64,000 nucleotides of DNA from DASRAU01 sp035638075 (GTDB taxonomy: Bacteria > Acidobacteriota > Polarisedimenticolia > Gp22-AA2): contig DASRAU010000041.1 of NCBI GenBank assembly GCA_035638075.1, forward strand, positions 1-64,000. The letters run 5' to 3'. This document shows positions 44,232 to 52,012 of this stretch, piece by piece (position 1 is the first letter of the stretch; every line of letters begins with the position of its first letter). Below the pieces are notes generated by a model. That model saw only the letters and a list, made by a program, of their open reading frames with translations. It did not search any database and had not been told where the DNA came from. The translations under genes were made by a program, and so were the position numbers.

Positions 44232-46910
44232 TCAGAACGCCAGGCAGAGTCCCGCCGGGAAATCGGGCGAGGTGATGCCGGGCAGACCGCGGCACTGCGA
44301 CACGGGATCGGTCGCCGTCAGCAGGCAGCAGCCGCAGGCATCGCCGCCGCAGGAATAAGAGCCGGCCCCGGGTACGACCGGCGCGACCGGCGACGACTCG
44401 GTGACATGGCCCTGGGGATCGAGCGCCGACACCCGCACGTCGAGCGGCTGGCCGCCGGAGGCCGTGACCGGGAAGCGGCGGTGGTCGAGCATGATGCAGT
44501 CCTGGACGATGGCCGGAAGGTCCGGATTGACCAGCGCGATGGCGCGGGTCCAGGTCGCGTTGCCCGCCACCGCGTCTCCCGACGCCAGGTCGAAGTGCTC
44601 GAGGCTGCAGGTGCAGGTCTGCGGGTCGAGCGTGCAGTCGAGGCCCGCGTCCGGCGTGCGCTGCGTCTCCGGGAACGTCTGGGTCGAGCCGTCGTCGAAC
44701 ATCGGCACGTCGTGCGTTCCCCCGGCTCCCGGAACGAGCCGCGCCGTGACCGCGAGACCCGCCGAGCCATCGGCGTCGGTCACGTGTCCTTGGACGACGA
44801 GGTCCGAGTACCCGGCGTGGACGACGATCGGGGCGGCCGCCTGCGCTCCCGGCACGCCGAGCGTGCAGATGCGGCCGAGGATCGAGGTGGTCACGTCGCA
44901 CACCGCCTCGCGCGCGGCGGGTGTCGCCTGCACCGCCTGGACCAGCGGAGGAGCGCCGAAGACGCCGGCGCAGTCGTGAGGGTTGGGGCGCACCACCCCG
45001 CTGCTGGCCCGTCCGAGATCGCTCTCGACACCGCCGGCGCGGCCGGTCACGAGATAGAGGAAGCCGTCGCCGGGCGCCGGCGTCGCCGGGTCGTCGAACG
45101 TCGGCCCGTGCAGGTTCTCGGCGTAGCAGGAGCCGTAATCCTGAGCGGCGCCGTCATGGTCGGAGTCGCGGAGCGATCGCAGGCCGCCGCGGTACACGTC
45201 GTAGTGCGTGAAGCCCGTCTCCTGCTGGAAGCGGACCTGCTGGTTCGAGACGAGCCGCACGTCGATCTCGCCGTCATCGAGATCGCAGGCGTCCCCCTGC
45301 ACGTCGGCATCCCGGTTCTCCTGCCCCGGGTTGGCGTCGTTCGGGCAATTGTCGAAGCACGACGCGAGGCCGTCGGCGTCACCGTCGAAGCCGTCGTCCA
45401 CGGTCCCGTCGCAGTCGTTGTCGATCCCGTCGCAGGTTTCGACCGCGCCGGGGAAGCGGCTGGCGTCACTGTCGTCACAGTCCGAGAAGGGCGGCCCCGG
45501 GCAGCCGGGTCCGGCCGCCCAGAAATCGTCGCCGTCGAGATCGGGGCAGGAGCGGGCCTGCACCGCCGCGAGACAGTCGATGCGCGGCAGGGTGACGCCG
45601 CTCTTCGGATCGAAGATCGGATGGCCGGTCGCCTTGAGCGTGTTCTCGATGGCGGCGGCCCGGATGCCCGGGTCGGCCTGGGCGAGGAGGGCGGCGCAGG
45701 CGGCCGCGTGCGGCGCCGAGAAGCTGGTCCCGACGTCGGTCGCGACCCCGCCACCCACGGCGCTCGTGGTGATCCTCCCGCCGGGGGCCAGGAGATCGGT
45801 CGCCGCGCTGCTGTTGCTGTAGCAGCCGACCTGATCGACGGCCGTGGTGGCATCGGTGCAGATCTCGTTGTAGACGACCGTGCCGACGTTGGCGTCGTAG
45901 GTCCCGCCCACCGAGATGGCGGCGCTGACGCACGCCGGGGCGCTCATGCCGTTCGCGACGCCGGCGTTTCCCGACGGGGCGAACACCGGGATCCCCCGGG
46001 CCCGCAGCGCGTTGACTTCGAACGCCATGCCCGCCGCGGTCGCATCCGAGTTGTCGCACACGGGCGGGTAGACGAAGAGGCTTCCGATGCTGCAGTTGAC
46101 CGCCGTGACGTCGGGACGGTTCTCGAGAATCCAGTCGAGGCCGCTGATCACGTCGGCGAGGCAGCAGGTGAACTCGCCCCCGACCACCTTCACCGCGACG
46201 ATCTTCGCCCCCGGCGCGACGCCGACCGCCGCCGCATGACCATCGGAGGTGATGATGCCGGCGACCATCGTGCCGTGGCCGTTGTCGTCCAGGGCAGCCC
46301 CCGGTCCGACCATGAAATTCCCGCCGTTCGGGCAGCACGAGCCGCTGTGCGGGCAGATGCACGCCTCCCCGGCGAGCGCGCCCGCGAGGTCGGGATGACT
46401 GCCATCCACGCCGCTGTCGATCTCGGCGATCACGATCCCGGCGCCGGTCAGGCCCTGCGCGTGCAGCGTCGCGGCGCCGAGGATCGGCACCGACTGCGCC
46501 AGCATCGGCGCGATGGGCTGTTCAAGGTCGATGCGCACGACTCCTGCGAGGCGGCGCAGCCGCGCGAGACCGGCGCGGGAAATCTCTCCCGCCAGGATCG
46601 GGGCGTGCTTCGGCCGGGAGCGGAGCGTGAGGTCGCCCGCCTTCAGGGCGGCGAGGAGCCGGCCCTGCGCGCGTCCCACCTCGCGGCGCAGCGCCGTGCG
46701 GTCGGGCTGCCGGGCCAGCGCCGGATCCACATCAAGAAGGATGACGACGCGGGCGACGGGGGAGGCGGCGAGCGCATCCTCCACCCCCGGGCCGACCGCG
46801 ACGGATCGCGGCGGGTCGGCGAACGCGGCGACCGGGACGACGACATTCAGTCCGACGAGGACGACGACGAAGACGAAAAACCTGCCAGCCAGCCGGCCGG
46901 GACCACCCAT
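44232..46910 (-). CDS. Secreted subtilase (S8), paralogue of the one at 34952-37612
   Basis: The 892-residue protein repeats the architecture of the first subtilase: signal peptide, inhibitor-like propeptide, S8 domain with Asp165 (IDSGVD), His212 (GHGTMVAG) and Ser in GTSFSAP, MopE-like CDGIDNDCDGTVDD, TSP3-like calcium region, YDVYRG module, a beta-rich domain, and a tail with CGCCLLTATD and VSQCRGLPG. Similarity is spread over the whole length, so the pair arose by duplication. ATG 46910 is chosen over the upstream in-frame ATG 46979 because it has GGAAAGGA close by and leads straight into the signal peptide. Its stop is 45 bases from the PadR start, and it has its own promoter. Confidence 0.93.
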   Translation of the reverse strand: MGGPGRLAGRFFVFVVVLVGLNVVVPVAAFADPPRSVAVGPGVEDALAASPVARVVILLDVDPALARQPDRTALRREVGRAQGRLLAALKAGDLTLRSRPKHAPILAGEISRAGLARLRRLAGVVRIDLEQPIAPMLAQSVPILGAATLHAQGLTGAGIVIAEIDSGVDGSHPDLAGALAGEACICPHSGSCCPNGGNFMVGPGAALDDNGHGTMVAGIITSDGHAAAVGVAPGAKIVAVKVVGGEFTCCLADVISGLDWILENRPDVTAVNCSIGSLFVYPPVCDNSDATAAGMAFEVNALRARGIPVFAPSGNAGVANGMSAPACVSAAISVGGTYDANVGTVVYNEICTDATTAVDQVGCYSNSSAATDLLAPGGRITTSAVGGGVATDVGTSFSAPHAAACAALLAQADPGIRAAAIENTLKATGHPIFDPKSGVTLPRIDCLAAVQARSCPDLDGDDFWAAGPGCPGPPFSDCDDSDASRFPGAVETCDGIDNDCDGTVDDGFDGDADGLASCFDNCPNDANPGQENRDADVQGDACDLDDGEIDVRLVSNQQVRFQQETGFTHYDVYRGGLRSLRDSDHDGAAQDYGSCYAENLHGPTFDDPATPAPGDGFLYLVTGRAGGVESDLGRASSGVVRPNPHDCAGVFGAPPLVQAVQATPAAREAVCDVTTSILGRICTLGVPGAQAAAPIVVHAGYSDLVVQGHVTDADGSAGLAVTARLVPGAGGTHDVPMFDDGSTQTFPETQRTPDAGLDCTLDPQTCTCSLEHFDLASGDAVAGNATWTRAIALVNPDLPAIVQDCIMLDHRRFPVTASGGQPLDVRVSALDPQGHVTESSPVAPVVPGAGSYSCGGDACGCCLLTATDPVSQCRGLPGITSPDFPAGLCLAF

Positions 46911-46950
46911 GCGTCCTTTCCGGGACCACCCCTTCGCTGACGCGGGGCCG

Positions 46951-46979
46951 TTCATACGGTCACGCGCGGGGTGTGTCAA
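46951..46979 (-). promoter_or_regulatory. Predicted promoter of the second subtilase gene
   Basis: TTGACA (plus TGTCAA, 46974-46979) and TATGAA (plus TTCATA, 46951-46956) on the minus strand with 17-bp spacing. The leader to ATG 46910 is about 35 bases. It mirrors the promoter of the paralogous subtilase. Confidence 0.65.
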
Positions 46980-47019
46980 GTCAGGATTCGGTCAGGACGC
47001 TCCGCCCACGTCGGGAACT

Positions 47020-47040
47020 GCGGGGCCTGTGCAGCCCCGC
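47020..47040. terminator. Hairpin after the small barrel protein gene
   Basis: GCGGGGC (47020-47026) pairs with GCCCCGC (47034-47040) around a 7-base loop. It follows the minus-strand stop at 47045 by a few bases but has no T-run, so it may be a weak terminator or an mRNA end-protecting stem. Confidence 0.4.
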
Positions 47041-47044
47041 CCGC

Positions 47045-47638
47045 TCAGCGCAGGCCGAAGTTGAAGCGGACGAATCCGTTCCACTGGTCGAAGTCCTGGA
47101 ACTTCTCGACCGAGGCGCCGAAGCCGAGCCGCCAGATGTTGATGATGCCGCGCGCTTCCCACGAAGTGTCCGACTCGTCGGCGATGTCGTTGTAGTGGGC
47201 GAAGCCGTCGATCTCGAAGAGCCTGATCGGCACGAAGCGGATCCCCGCGGTCAGCCGGTAGCCGTCATCGGTCTCGCTCGAGGCCCCGGGCGGGTCGGTC
47301 TTCTGCTGCAGCCAGTACGCCTCGCCCACCACGTCGGCGCGGTCGCCGAGCAGCCCGTGCCAGCCGAAGCCGATGCGCGTCTGCGTGAAATCGAAGTCGG
47401 GAGCCAGCTCGCCGTTGGTGTACTGCCCGATGAGGTGGAAGTGCTTGCCCAGGTTGAACGCGGCGCCGACGAAGTAGTTGTCCCCCGACTCGTCCAGGTC
47501 GTCGACGTCGACGTTGAGATAGCCGGCTTCGACGTATTTCCAGTTCACTTCGGCGCCGACCGCGCGCGCCGGCGCCGCCAGGGCGGACAGGGCGACGAAG
47601 ACGAGAGCGAACGCGAACGCTTTCAGTGTGACGCGCAT
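47045..47638 (-). CDS. Small outer-membrane beta-barrel protein
   Basis: This 197-residue protein has a signal peptide (cleaved near PARAVGA) and about eight to ten short amphipathic strands such as YFVGAAFNLGKHFHLIGQY and TRIGFGWHGLL, ending in GFVRFNFGLR with an aromatic near the C-terminus. It resembles OmpA/OprF-type or OmpW-like 8-stranded barrels without a periplasmic domain. ATG 47638 has AAGGAGG 6 bases upstream. The gene follows the SGNH hydrolase gene by 53 bases on the same strand and may be cotranscribed. Confidence 0.75.
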   Translation of the reverse strand: MRVTLKAFAFALVFVALSALAAPARAVGAEVNWKYVEAGYLNVDVDDLDESGDNYFVGAAFNLGKHFHLIGQYTNGELAPDFDFTQTRIGFGWHGLLGDRADVVGEAYWLQQKTDPPGASSETDDGYRLTAGIRFVPIRLFEIDGFAHYNDIADESDTSWEARGIINIWRLGFGASVEKFQDFDQWNGFVRFNFGLR

Positions 47639-47691
47639 GCGGGCCTCCTTCTTCCCGCCGCGGGAGCGGGGGCGGGAGCGTAGCACGACCC

Positions 47692-48900
47692 TCAGGGCTC
47701 GCGCGCGCGCAGGAACCCCGCGATCGCCTCGGCGATGACGCGGCTGCCCGCGGGCGTGTGGTGGCAGACGTCGTAGAAAAGAGGCTCGCTGTCGCGGTGC
47801 GCCGTCGTGCGCAGCGCCGGCAGCAGGTCGAGCAACGGGATGCCGAGTTTCGTCGCCGTCTCTTCGAGCCGCCGTTGCGGCCAGTCCGACACGAACGCGG
47901 CTTTCACCTGGGGCTCGACCGGGAAGGCGACGATGACGAGCCGGAAATGGTGCAGGTCGGCCTGCCGCCGGAACTCCGCCAGCAGCGGATCGATGCGGCT
48001 CCAGGCGCCGTCGCTCCAGGCGCTTCCCCAATCGCGATAGTTCTCCTGCACGAGCGCGTTGAAGGCCCCGGAATTCACCAGAGGATCTCCCGGACCCTGG
48101 GGTGCGCGCTGCGCGATCTCGCGCCGCCAGCCTTCCATCTCGTCGGCATCGATCTCCCAGTCGTCGCGCGCCAGGAAACGCGGCACGGCCGACGAGGCGT
48201 AGCGCGCCAGCGCGCTCCAGCCGAAGAGCGACGGCACCGGCAGGATGCGGACGCCGGGGGACTGCTGCACATCGTTGAGATAGAACTCCAGCACCACCAT
48301 GTCCGGGTCGACGCGCAGGCCGGTCTCCCGGAGGATCGCCAGCTCGGTCTCGAGCCCGATCCCGCCCACGCCGGCGTTCACCGTCTCCACCGGGGTTCCC
48401 GACTGCTCCAGTTCTTCGCCGACGAGATGGACGAACGTCTCCTCTTCCGGAAGGTAGTGGGCCATGGTGATCGAATCACCGAGGAAGAGGGTGCGCGGCC
48501 GGGTCTTCGGGCCGACCTCGGCCCCGCGGAACCCCAGCGCGTTGGTGCGCAGCACGATGGTGCGATGGCTGAGGTAATGATTCTCGATGGTCACCTCGGT
48601 CGAGGCCCGCAGGCGCCGGCCGGTCGGGGTCTTGATGAAGAGGGCGTTGACGGCGCCCTTGTAGCCGAGCTTTTTCGGATCGCCGTTCTCGCGCCTGAGC
48701 CTGGCGTCGAGGTCCTCGACGCTCAGGACGGTGACGCGCTCCGGGGGCGGGAGGAGCAGCCGGACCGCCCCTTCGGCCAGACCGAGGGCGAGGCAGGTGG
48801 AGGCGACGGCCAGGGCGAGTCCCTGGAGGATCTCCCCCCGCTGGCCCGGGCGTCTCCCCAGGCTCAGGCGGCTGGGGCGTTTCCTCTGGAAGGTCGGCAC
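47692..48900 (-). CDS. Membrane-anchored SGNH/GDSL hydrolase
   Basis: The 402-residue protein has an N-terminal membrane segment (about 28-48), then an SGNH hydrolase domain: TLFLGDSITM with Ser143, the oxyanion Gly in NAGVGGIG, Asn in FYLNDVQQ, and the Asp/His pair in DVCHHTPAGS near the C-terminus. Enzymes of this type hydrolyse or transfer acyl groups, often on exported polysaccharides. The start GTG 48900 has no clear ribosome site; the hydrophobic segment fixes the start only within about 25 residues. No polysaccharide genes are adjacent. Confidence 0.83.
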   Translation of the reverse strand: MPTFQRKRPSRLSLGRRPGQRGEILQGLALAVASTCLALGLAEGAVRLLLPPPERVTVLSVEDLDARLRRENGDPKKLGYKGAVNALFIKTPTGRRLRASTEVTIENHYLSHRTIVLRTNALGFRGAEVGPKTRPRTLFLGDSITMAHYLPEEETFVHLVGEELEQSGTPVETVNAGVGGIGLETELAILRETGLRVDPDMVVLEFYLNDVQQSPGVRILPVPSLFGWSALARYASSAVPRFLARDDWEIDADEMEGWRREIAQRAPQGPGDPLVNSGAFNALVQENYRDWGSAWSDGAWSRIDPLLAEFRRQADLHHFRLVIVAFPVEPQVKAAFVSDWPQRRLEETATKLGIPLLDLLPALRTTAHRDSEPLFYDVCHHTPAGSRVIAEAIAGFLRAREP

Positions 48901-49105
48901 GCCATGGAGAACGCGGCCGGCTCGAAAAGGGTTGAATGCCCTTTTTTTCGGGAGGCTCCGCCATCCTCTTTGATGCGTGCCCGGGCCCGGGCGCTCGTGA
49001 GGCGCCGGGATTTTTTTCTGAAAGCTCTTCGCGAGGCCGATCCTTCTCTGGGGGGCGCAGGGACCATCGGCTATAATCGCGCGCGTTCAGGAGACCCCCA
49101 CTGTC
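48901..49105. other. Divergent intergenic region with two hairpins and a TATAAT box
   Basis: This 205-base gap separates the SGNH hydrolase (minus) from the HEAT protein (plus). It holds AAAAGGG/CCCTTTT (48925-48945, extra T to 48948), a strong terminator-like hairpin on the plus strand (48986-49017), and a perfect TATAAT (49072-49077) 28 bases before ATG 49106 with no good -35. No protein-coding potential was seen in the gap. Confidence 0.5.
48986..49017 (+). terminator. Rho-independent terminator-like hairpin without an upstream plus-strand gene
   Basis: CCCGG(G)CGC pairs with GCGCCGGG (49002-49009) with one bulged G, around a 7-base loop, followed by A and seven T. This is the most classical terminator shape in the window, yet no plus-strand gene precedes it. 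It could end a short RNA or block read-through from antisense transcription. Confidence 0.6.
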
Positions 49106-50848
49106 ATGAGTCACCCCTTCTGGTCGCGCCAGGAGCTCGAGCGCTACCTCCGCTACGAAGACCCCGAGGTGCGCTACTGGGCGGCCGAGAGGCTGGCCCG
49201 CCTCTACCCGGGCGAGTCGGTGGGCGCGCTGGCCCCATTCCTCTTCGACGACCACGACCTGACCCCCGAGCTCGTCGCCTCGCAGCTCGGGCGCCACGGC
49301 GGGCCCGAGCAAGCCGGCCCCCTGGCCCGGGCGGCCGAGCGGCTGCGCGGTCTCGCGGCGGCCCGGGCCATCGAGGCGCTGGTGCGCCTCAAGGCGCCGA
49401 AGGGGCTCGATCTCGTGCGTGACGCGGCCTCGCGCCGCGATCTCGACGAGGAGTGCTGGGCCGCGATTCTCGAAGCGCTCGCCGAGCGCGAGGATCCGCA
49501 GGCGCGGGCGGCCATGCAGGAGGTCTTGAAGCGGCGGGCCGACTGGTTCGGGTCGCCGCCCATCCTGGCGGCGGCGCTGTCGCACGTGCGTCCCGGCGAA
49601 TATCGGCCGCTCCTGCAGGCGTGGCTGCGATCGCTGCAGTGGCGCGGGACCGGCCCGGCCTCCGACAGCGAGGCGACGGGCGAGGCGTTCCGCGTCCTCA
49701 TGGATCACCTGCAAATCGACGACTGCGGCTGGTGTTTCCGCACGACCTTGAGCGGCCGCATCGATTTGGGCCGCACCCTGAAGGCGATCGAATCGGCCTA
49801 CGACTGCACGCTGCTGCCGGCCCTGTCGCCGGCGATCGAGGCGGGGCTCGGCCGGGCCCTCGAAGAGGGGGCCTACGACACGAGCGCCCTGCAGCTCGCC
49901 GATGCGGTGCGTGGCCTGGCGCGCTCCCTTGGTCGCGCGCCGGGAGACGATCTCCCCGGGCGCATCGAGGAGGCCGCGTCGTTCTGGGCCGACCCCGACG
50001 TGGCGCGGGCGGTCGAAGGGCTGGGGCCACACCTGCGCGAGTGGGTCATCGGGTTCCTGCTCTCGGCGGTGATCAAGATGGCGCGCTACCGCAACTACGA
50101 GCTCGAGGTGCGGCGCGCCGGGACCGATCTCGAGGCGCTGCTGCCTTTGCTCGAAGCGGAGACGAGCGGGCTTCTCGAGACGCTGCCGGAGGCCTTGCGC
50201 AGCGCCGTGGATGCCGCCGGTCCGGCCGGCAGTCCGCGCCGCTCGGAGGCGCGGCGCGCGGTCGAGGAGCGCTGCCTGGCTCTGCTCGCCATGCGCGGGC
50301 CGTTCTTCCCGCAGGTGATGGCGCTCGAGGCGCTCGGCACGCTCGGCAACACGGGCGCCGTGAGCGAGATCCTCGACGCGCTGGCGGAGGACAACTCCTA
50401 CCTTTACGAGGCGGCCGAGCACGCCCTGGGCGCCATCGGCGAGGCGGTCGTCGAGCCGGCGCGCGCCCGCCTCGAAGCCGGGAGTCTCGGCGCCGACGCG
50501 GCCCACAGCCTGCTCATGGTGCTGGCCGAGATGGGCACGCCGAAGGCGCTGAAGCTCGTGCTCGATCACTTCGACACCTTCGCCGAGGCGGCCGGGCCGG
50601 CCGACGCGGCGCGCTGGATGTCGCTTTTCGGGGCGCGCGAGCTCATCGATCCGCTGCGCCGCGTGCTGTCGCAGGACATGGCCCAGGTCGGGCAGGCGCT
50701 GCTGCTGCTCGGGGCCATCCACAACGTGCGCATCCCCGAGGAGACGCCCATCCGCAAGGCCATCGACGAGTACTGGAAGGATCAGCCCGAAGAGAGCGAC
50801 GGCGGCGACACCGGGCCCGACGACGGATCGGGCAAGTACGTGATGTGA
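49106..50848 (+). CDS. HEAT-repeat protein
   Basis: The 580-residue protein is almost entirely helical pairs. HEAT-like units are clearest at residues 10-130 (DPEVRYWAAERLARLYPG, GLAAARAIEALVRLKAPKG, CWAAILEALAEREDPQ) and 395-560 (VMALEALGTLGNTGAVSEIL, YEAAEHALGAIGEAVVEPA). The middle (about 190-310) contains a Cys pair (DDCGWCFRT) and a less regular part. There is no signal peptide. HEAT proteins are scaffolds; no partner is evident except the overlapping downstream gene. The AGGAG site is 12 bases from ATG 49106, and a perfect TATAAT lies 28 bases upstream. Confidence 0.8.
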   Translation: MSHPFWSRQELERYLRYEDPEVRYWAAERLARLYPGESVGALAPFLFDDHDLTPELVASQLGRHGGPEQAGPLARAAERLRGLAAARAIEALVRLKAPKGLDLVRDAASRRDLDEECWAAILEALAEREDPQARAAMQEVLKRRADWFGSPPILAAALSHVRPGEYRPLLQAWLRSLQWRGTGPASDSEATGEAFRVLMDHLQIDDCGWCFRTTLSGRIDLGRTLKAIESAYDCTLLPALSPAIEAGLGRALEEGAYDTSALQLADAVRGLARSLGRAPGDDLPGRIEEAASFWADPDVARAVEGLGPHLREWVIGFLLSAVIKMARYRNYELEVRRAGTDLEALLPLLEAETSGLLETLPEALRSAVDAAGPAGSPRRSEARRAVEERCLALLAMRGPFFPQVMALEALGTLGNTGAVSEILDALAEDNSYLYEAAEHALGAIGEAVVEPARARLEAGSLGADAAHSLLMVLAEMGTPKALKLVLDHFDTFAEAAGPADAARWMSLFGARELIDPLRRVLSQDMAQVGQALLLLGAIHNVRIPEETPIRKAIDEYWKDQPEESDGGDTGPDDGSGKYVM

Positions 50849-51984
50849 GGCTGCTCCGCCTGGAAGCCCGCCGCCGGGCGCGCCGGCGGACGCACGTCGC
50901 GCTCGTCGCGCTGGTCGCCCTGCCCCTCCTGGCGGGATCGATCGAGCAGCCGGCGGCGCAGGACCCGGTCCTGCCTCCCCCCGGTATGGTCAACCCCGCC
51001 CCCGGTGCGAAAACGGAGCCCCCGAAGAAACCGGCCGCGCCGAAGAAGCCGCCGGCGGCTCCGGCTCCCGCCCCGGCGAACGTCGCGCCGGTCACCCTGA
51101 CGCCGCGCGCCTGGTCCCGCTCGTCCTACTCGTTCGAAGGTCGCGTCGAATCCACGGTGCAGGACGTGACCTTCGAGACGCCCCCGGCTTACACGGAGAG
51201 CTTCTCTTTCTGGGGCAACCGGATGAAGGGGACCGAGCGCACCGAGCTCATCCAGACCATCACTTCGACGCACGAGGCGCAGGAGAACGGCAACGTGCCG
51301 TTCCACCGTCAGGTGGCGCGCTACATGGTGGACCTGGCCGAGCACGGCCAGACCAAGACCATGGGACCGGTGTTGACCCGTGATGTCCAGAGTCTCGCGT
51401 GGGACGGCCAGCTCGATGCGCGCGGACTCGTCGTCGAGAAGAAGCGCGTGGCCGGCCCGGAGGACATGTCGGAGGTCGATCGGCTCTCCTTCCCGCTGCT
51501 CGACCAGGTGCTCCCGGTCCTCGACGCGTCGAAGACGCTCAAGCCGGGGGAGACCCTGACGTTCACGTCGACGATGCCGCTGCCGTCGCGCATGACCATC
51601 AACGGCCTCGAGGACGTCGCCGCGCAGCTGACCCGCGTGCTGACCTTCAAGGAGCTGCGGGGCCGGCAGGTGGTGTTCTCCGACAAGGCCACCTACGTCA
51701 TCGATCCCGCCACGCCGCCGAAGCTGCCGCGCACGTCCTGCGTCATCGGGGGCGGAGGGGACGGCGAGGCGATCTTCGATCTCGACGCCGGGTTCTTCCT
51801 GAACGCGGGCCTCGAGACGAAGATGACCATCGACATCGAGGCGCCGCTGCGGCCCCTCCCCGGGCAGCCGGAGGGCGTCGATCCCGGAACCGGGAAGAGC
51901 CACCTCGTGCTCGCGCTCAAGCTGTTCGGGAAGCAGACGGCGGCGCAGATGTACGCCCCCGAGCCGGCCGCGGCGTCGAACTAG
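50845..51984 (+). CDS. Secreted protein of unknown function, coupled to the HEAT protein
   Basis: The 379-residue product starts at GTG 50845, overlapping the HEAT gene stop (GTGA). A basic N-terminus and hydrophobic stretch (VALVALVALPLLAGS) form a signal peptide. A Pro/Lys/Ala-rich linker (about 50-85) leads to a beta-rich domain (about 95-370) with FSFWGNRMKGTER, TFTSTMPLP and GGGGDGEAIFDLDAG. The pattern resembles periplasmic proteins that report on lipid or protein modification, but I cannot name a family. The tail ends in AAAASN. Overlap with the HEAT gene implies joint expression. Confidence 0.7.
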   Translation: MRLLRLEARRRARRRTHVALVALVALPLLAGSIEQPAAQDPVLPPPGMVNPAPGAKTEPPKKPAAPKKPPAAPAPAPANVAPVTLTPRAWSRSSYSFEGRVESTVQDVTFETPPAYTESFSFWGNRMKGTERTELIQTITSTHEAQENGNVPFHRQVARYMVDLAEHGQTKTMGPVLTRDVQSLAWDGQLDARGLVVEKKRVAGPEDMSEVDRLSFPLLDQVLPVLDASKTLKPGETLTFTSTMPLPSRMTINGLEDVAAQLTRVLTFKELRGRQVVFSDKATYVIDPATPPKLPRTSCVIGGGGDGEAIFDLDAGFFLNAGLETKMTIDIEAPLRPLPGQPEGVDPGTGKSHLVLALKLFGKQTAAQMYAPEPAAASN

Positions 51985-51985
51985 A

Positions 51986-52007
51986 AAACGGCCCGGGTCC
52001 CGGGCCG
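51986..52007 (-). terminator. Intrinsic terminator of the FG-GAP gene
   Basis: CGGCCCGG (51989-51996) and CCGGGCCG (52000-52007) form an 8-bp stem with a 3-base loop, followed on the minus strand by TTTT. It sits between convergent genes and may stop transcription from both sides. Confidence 0.65.
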
Positions 52008-52012
52008 GCTCC

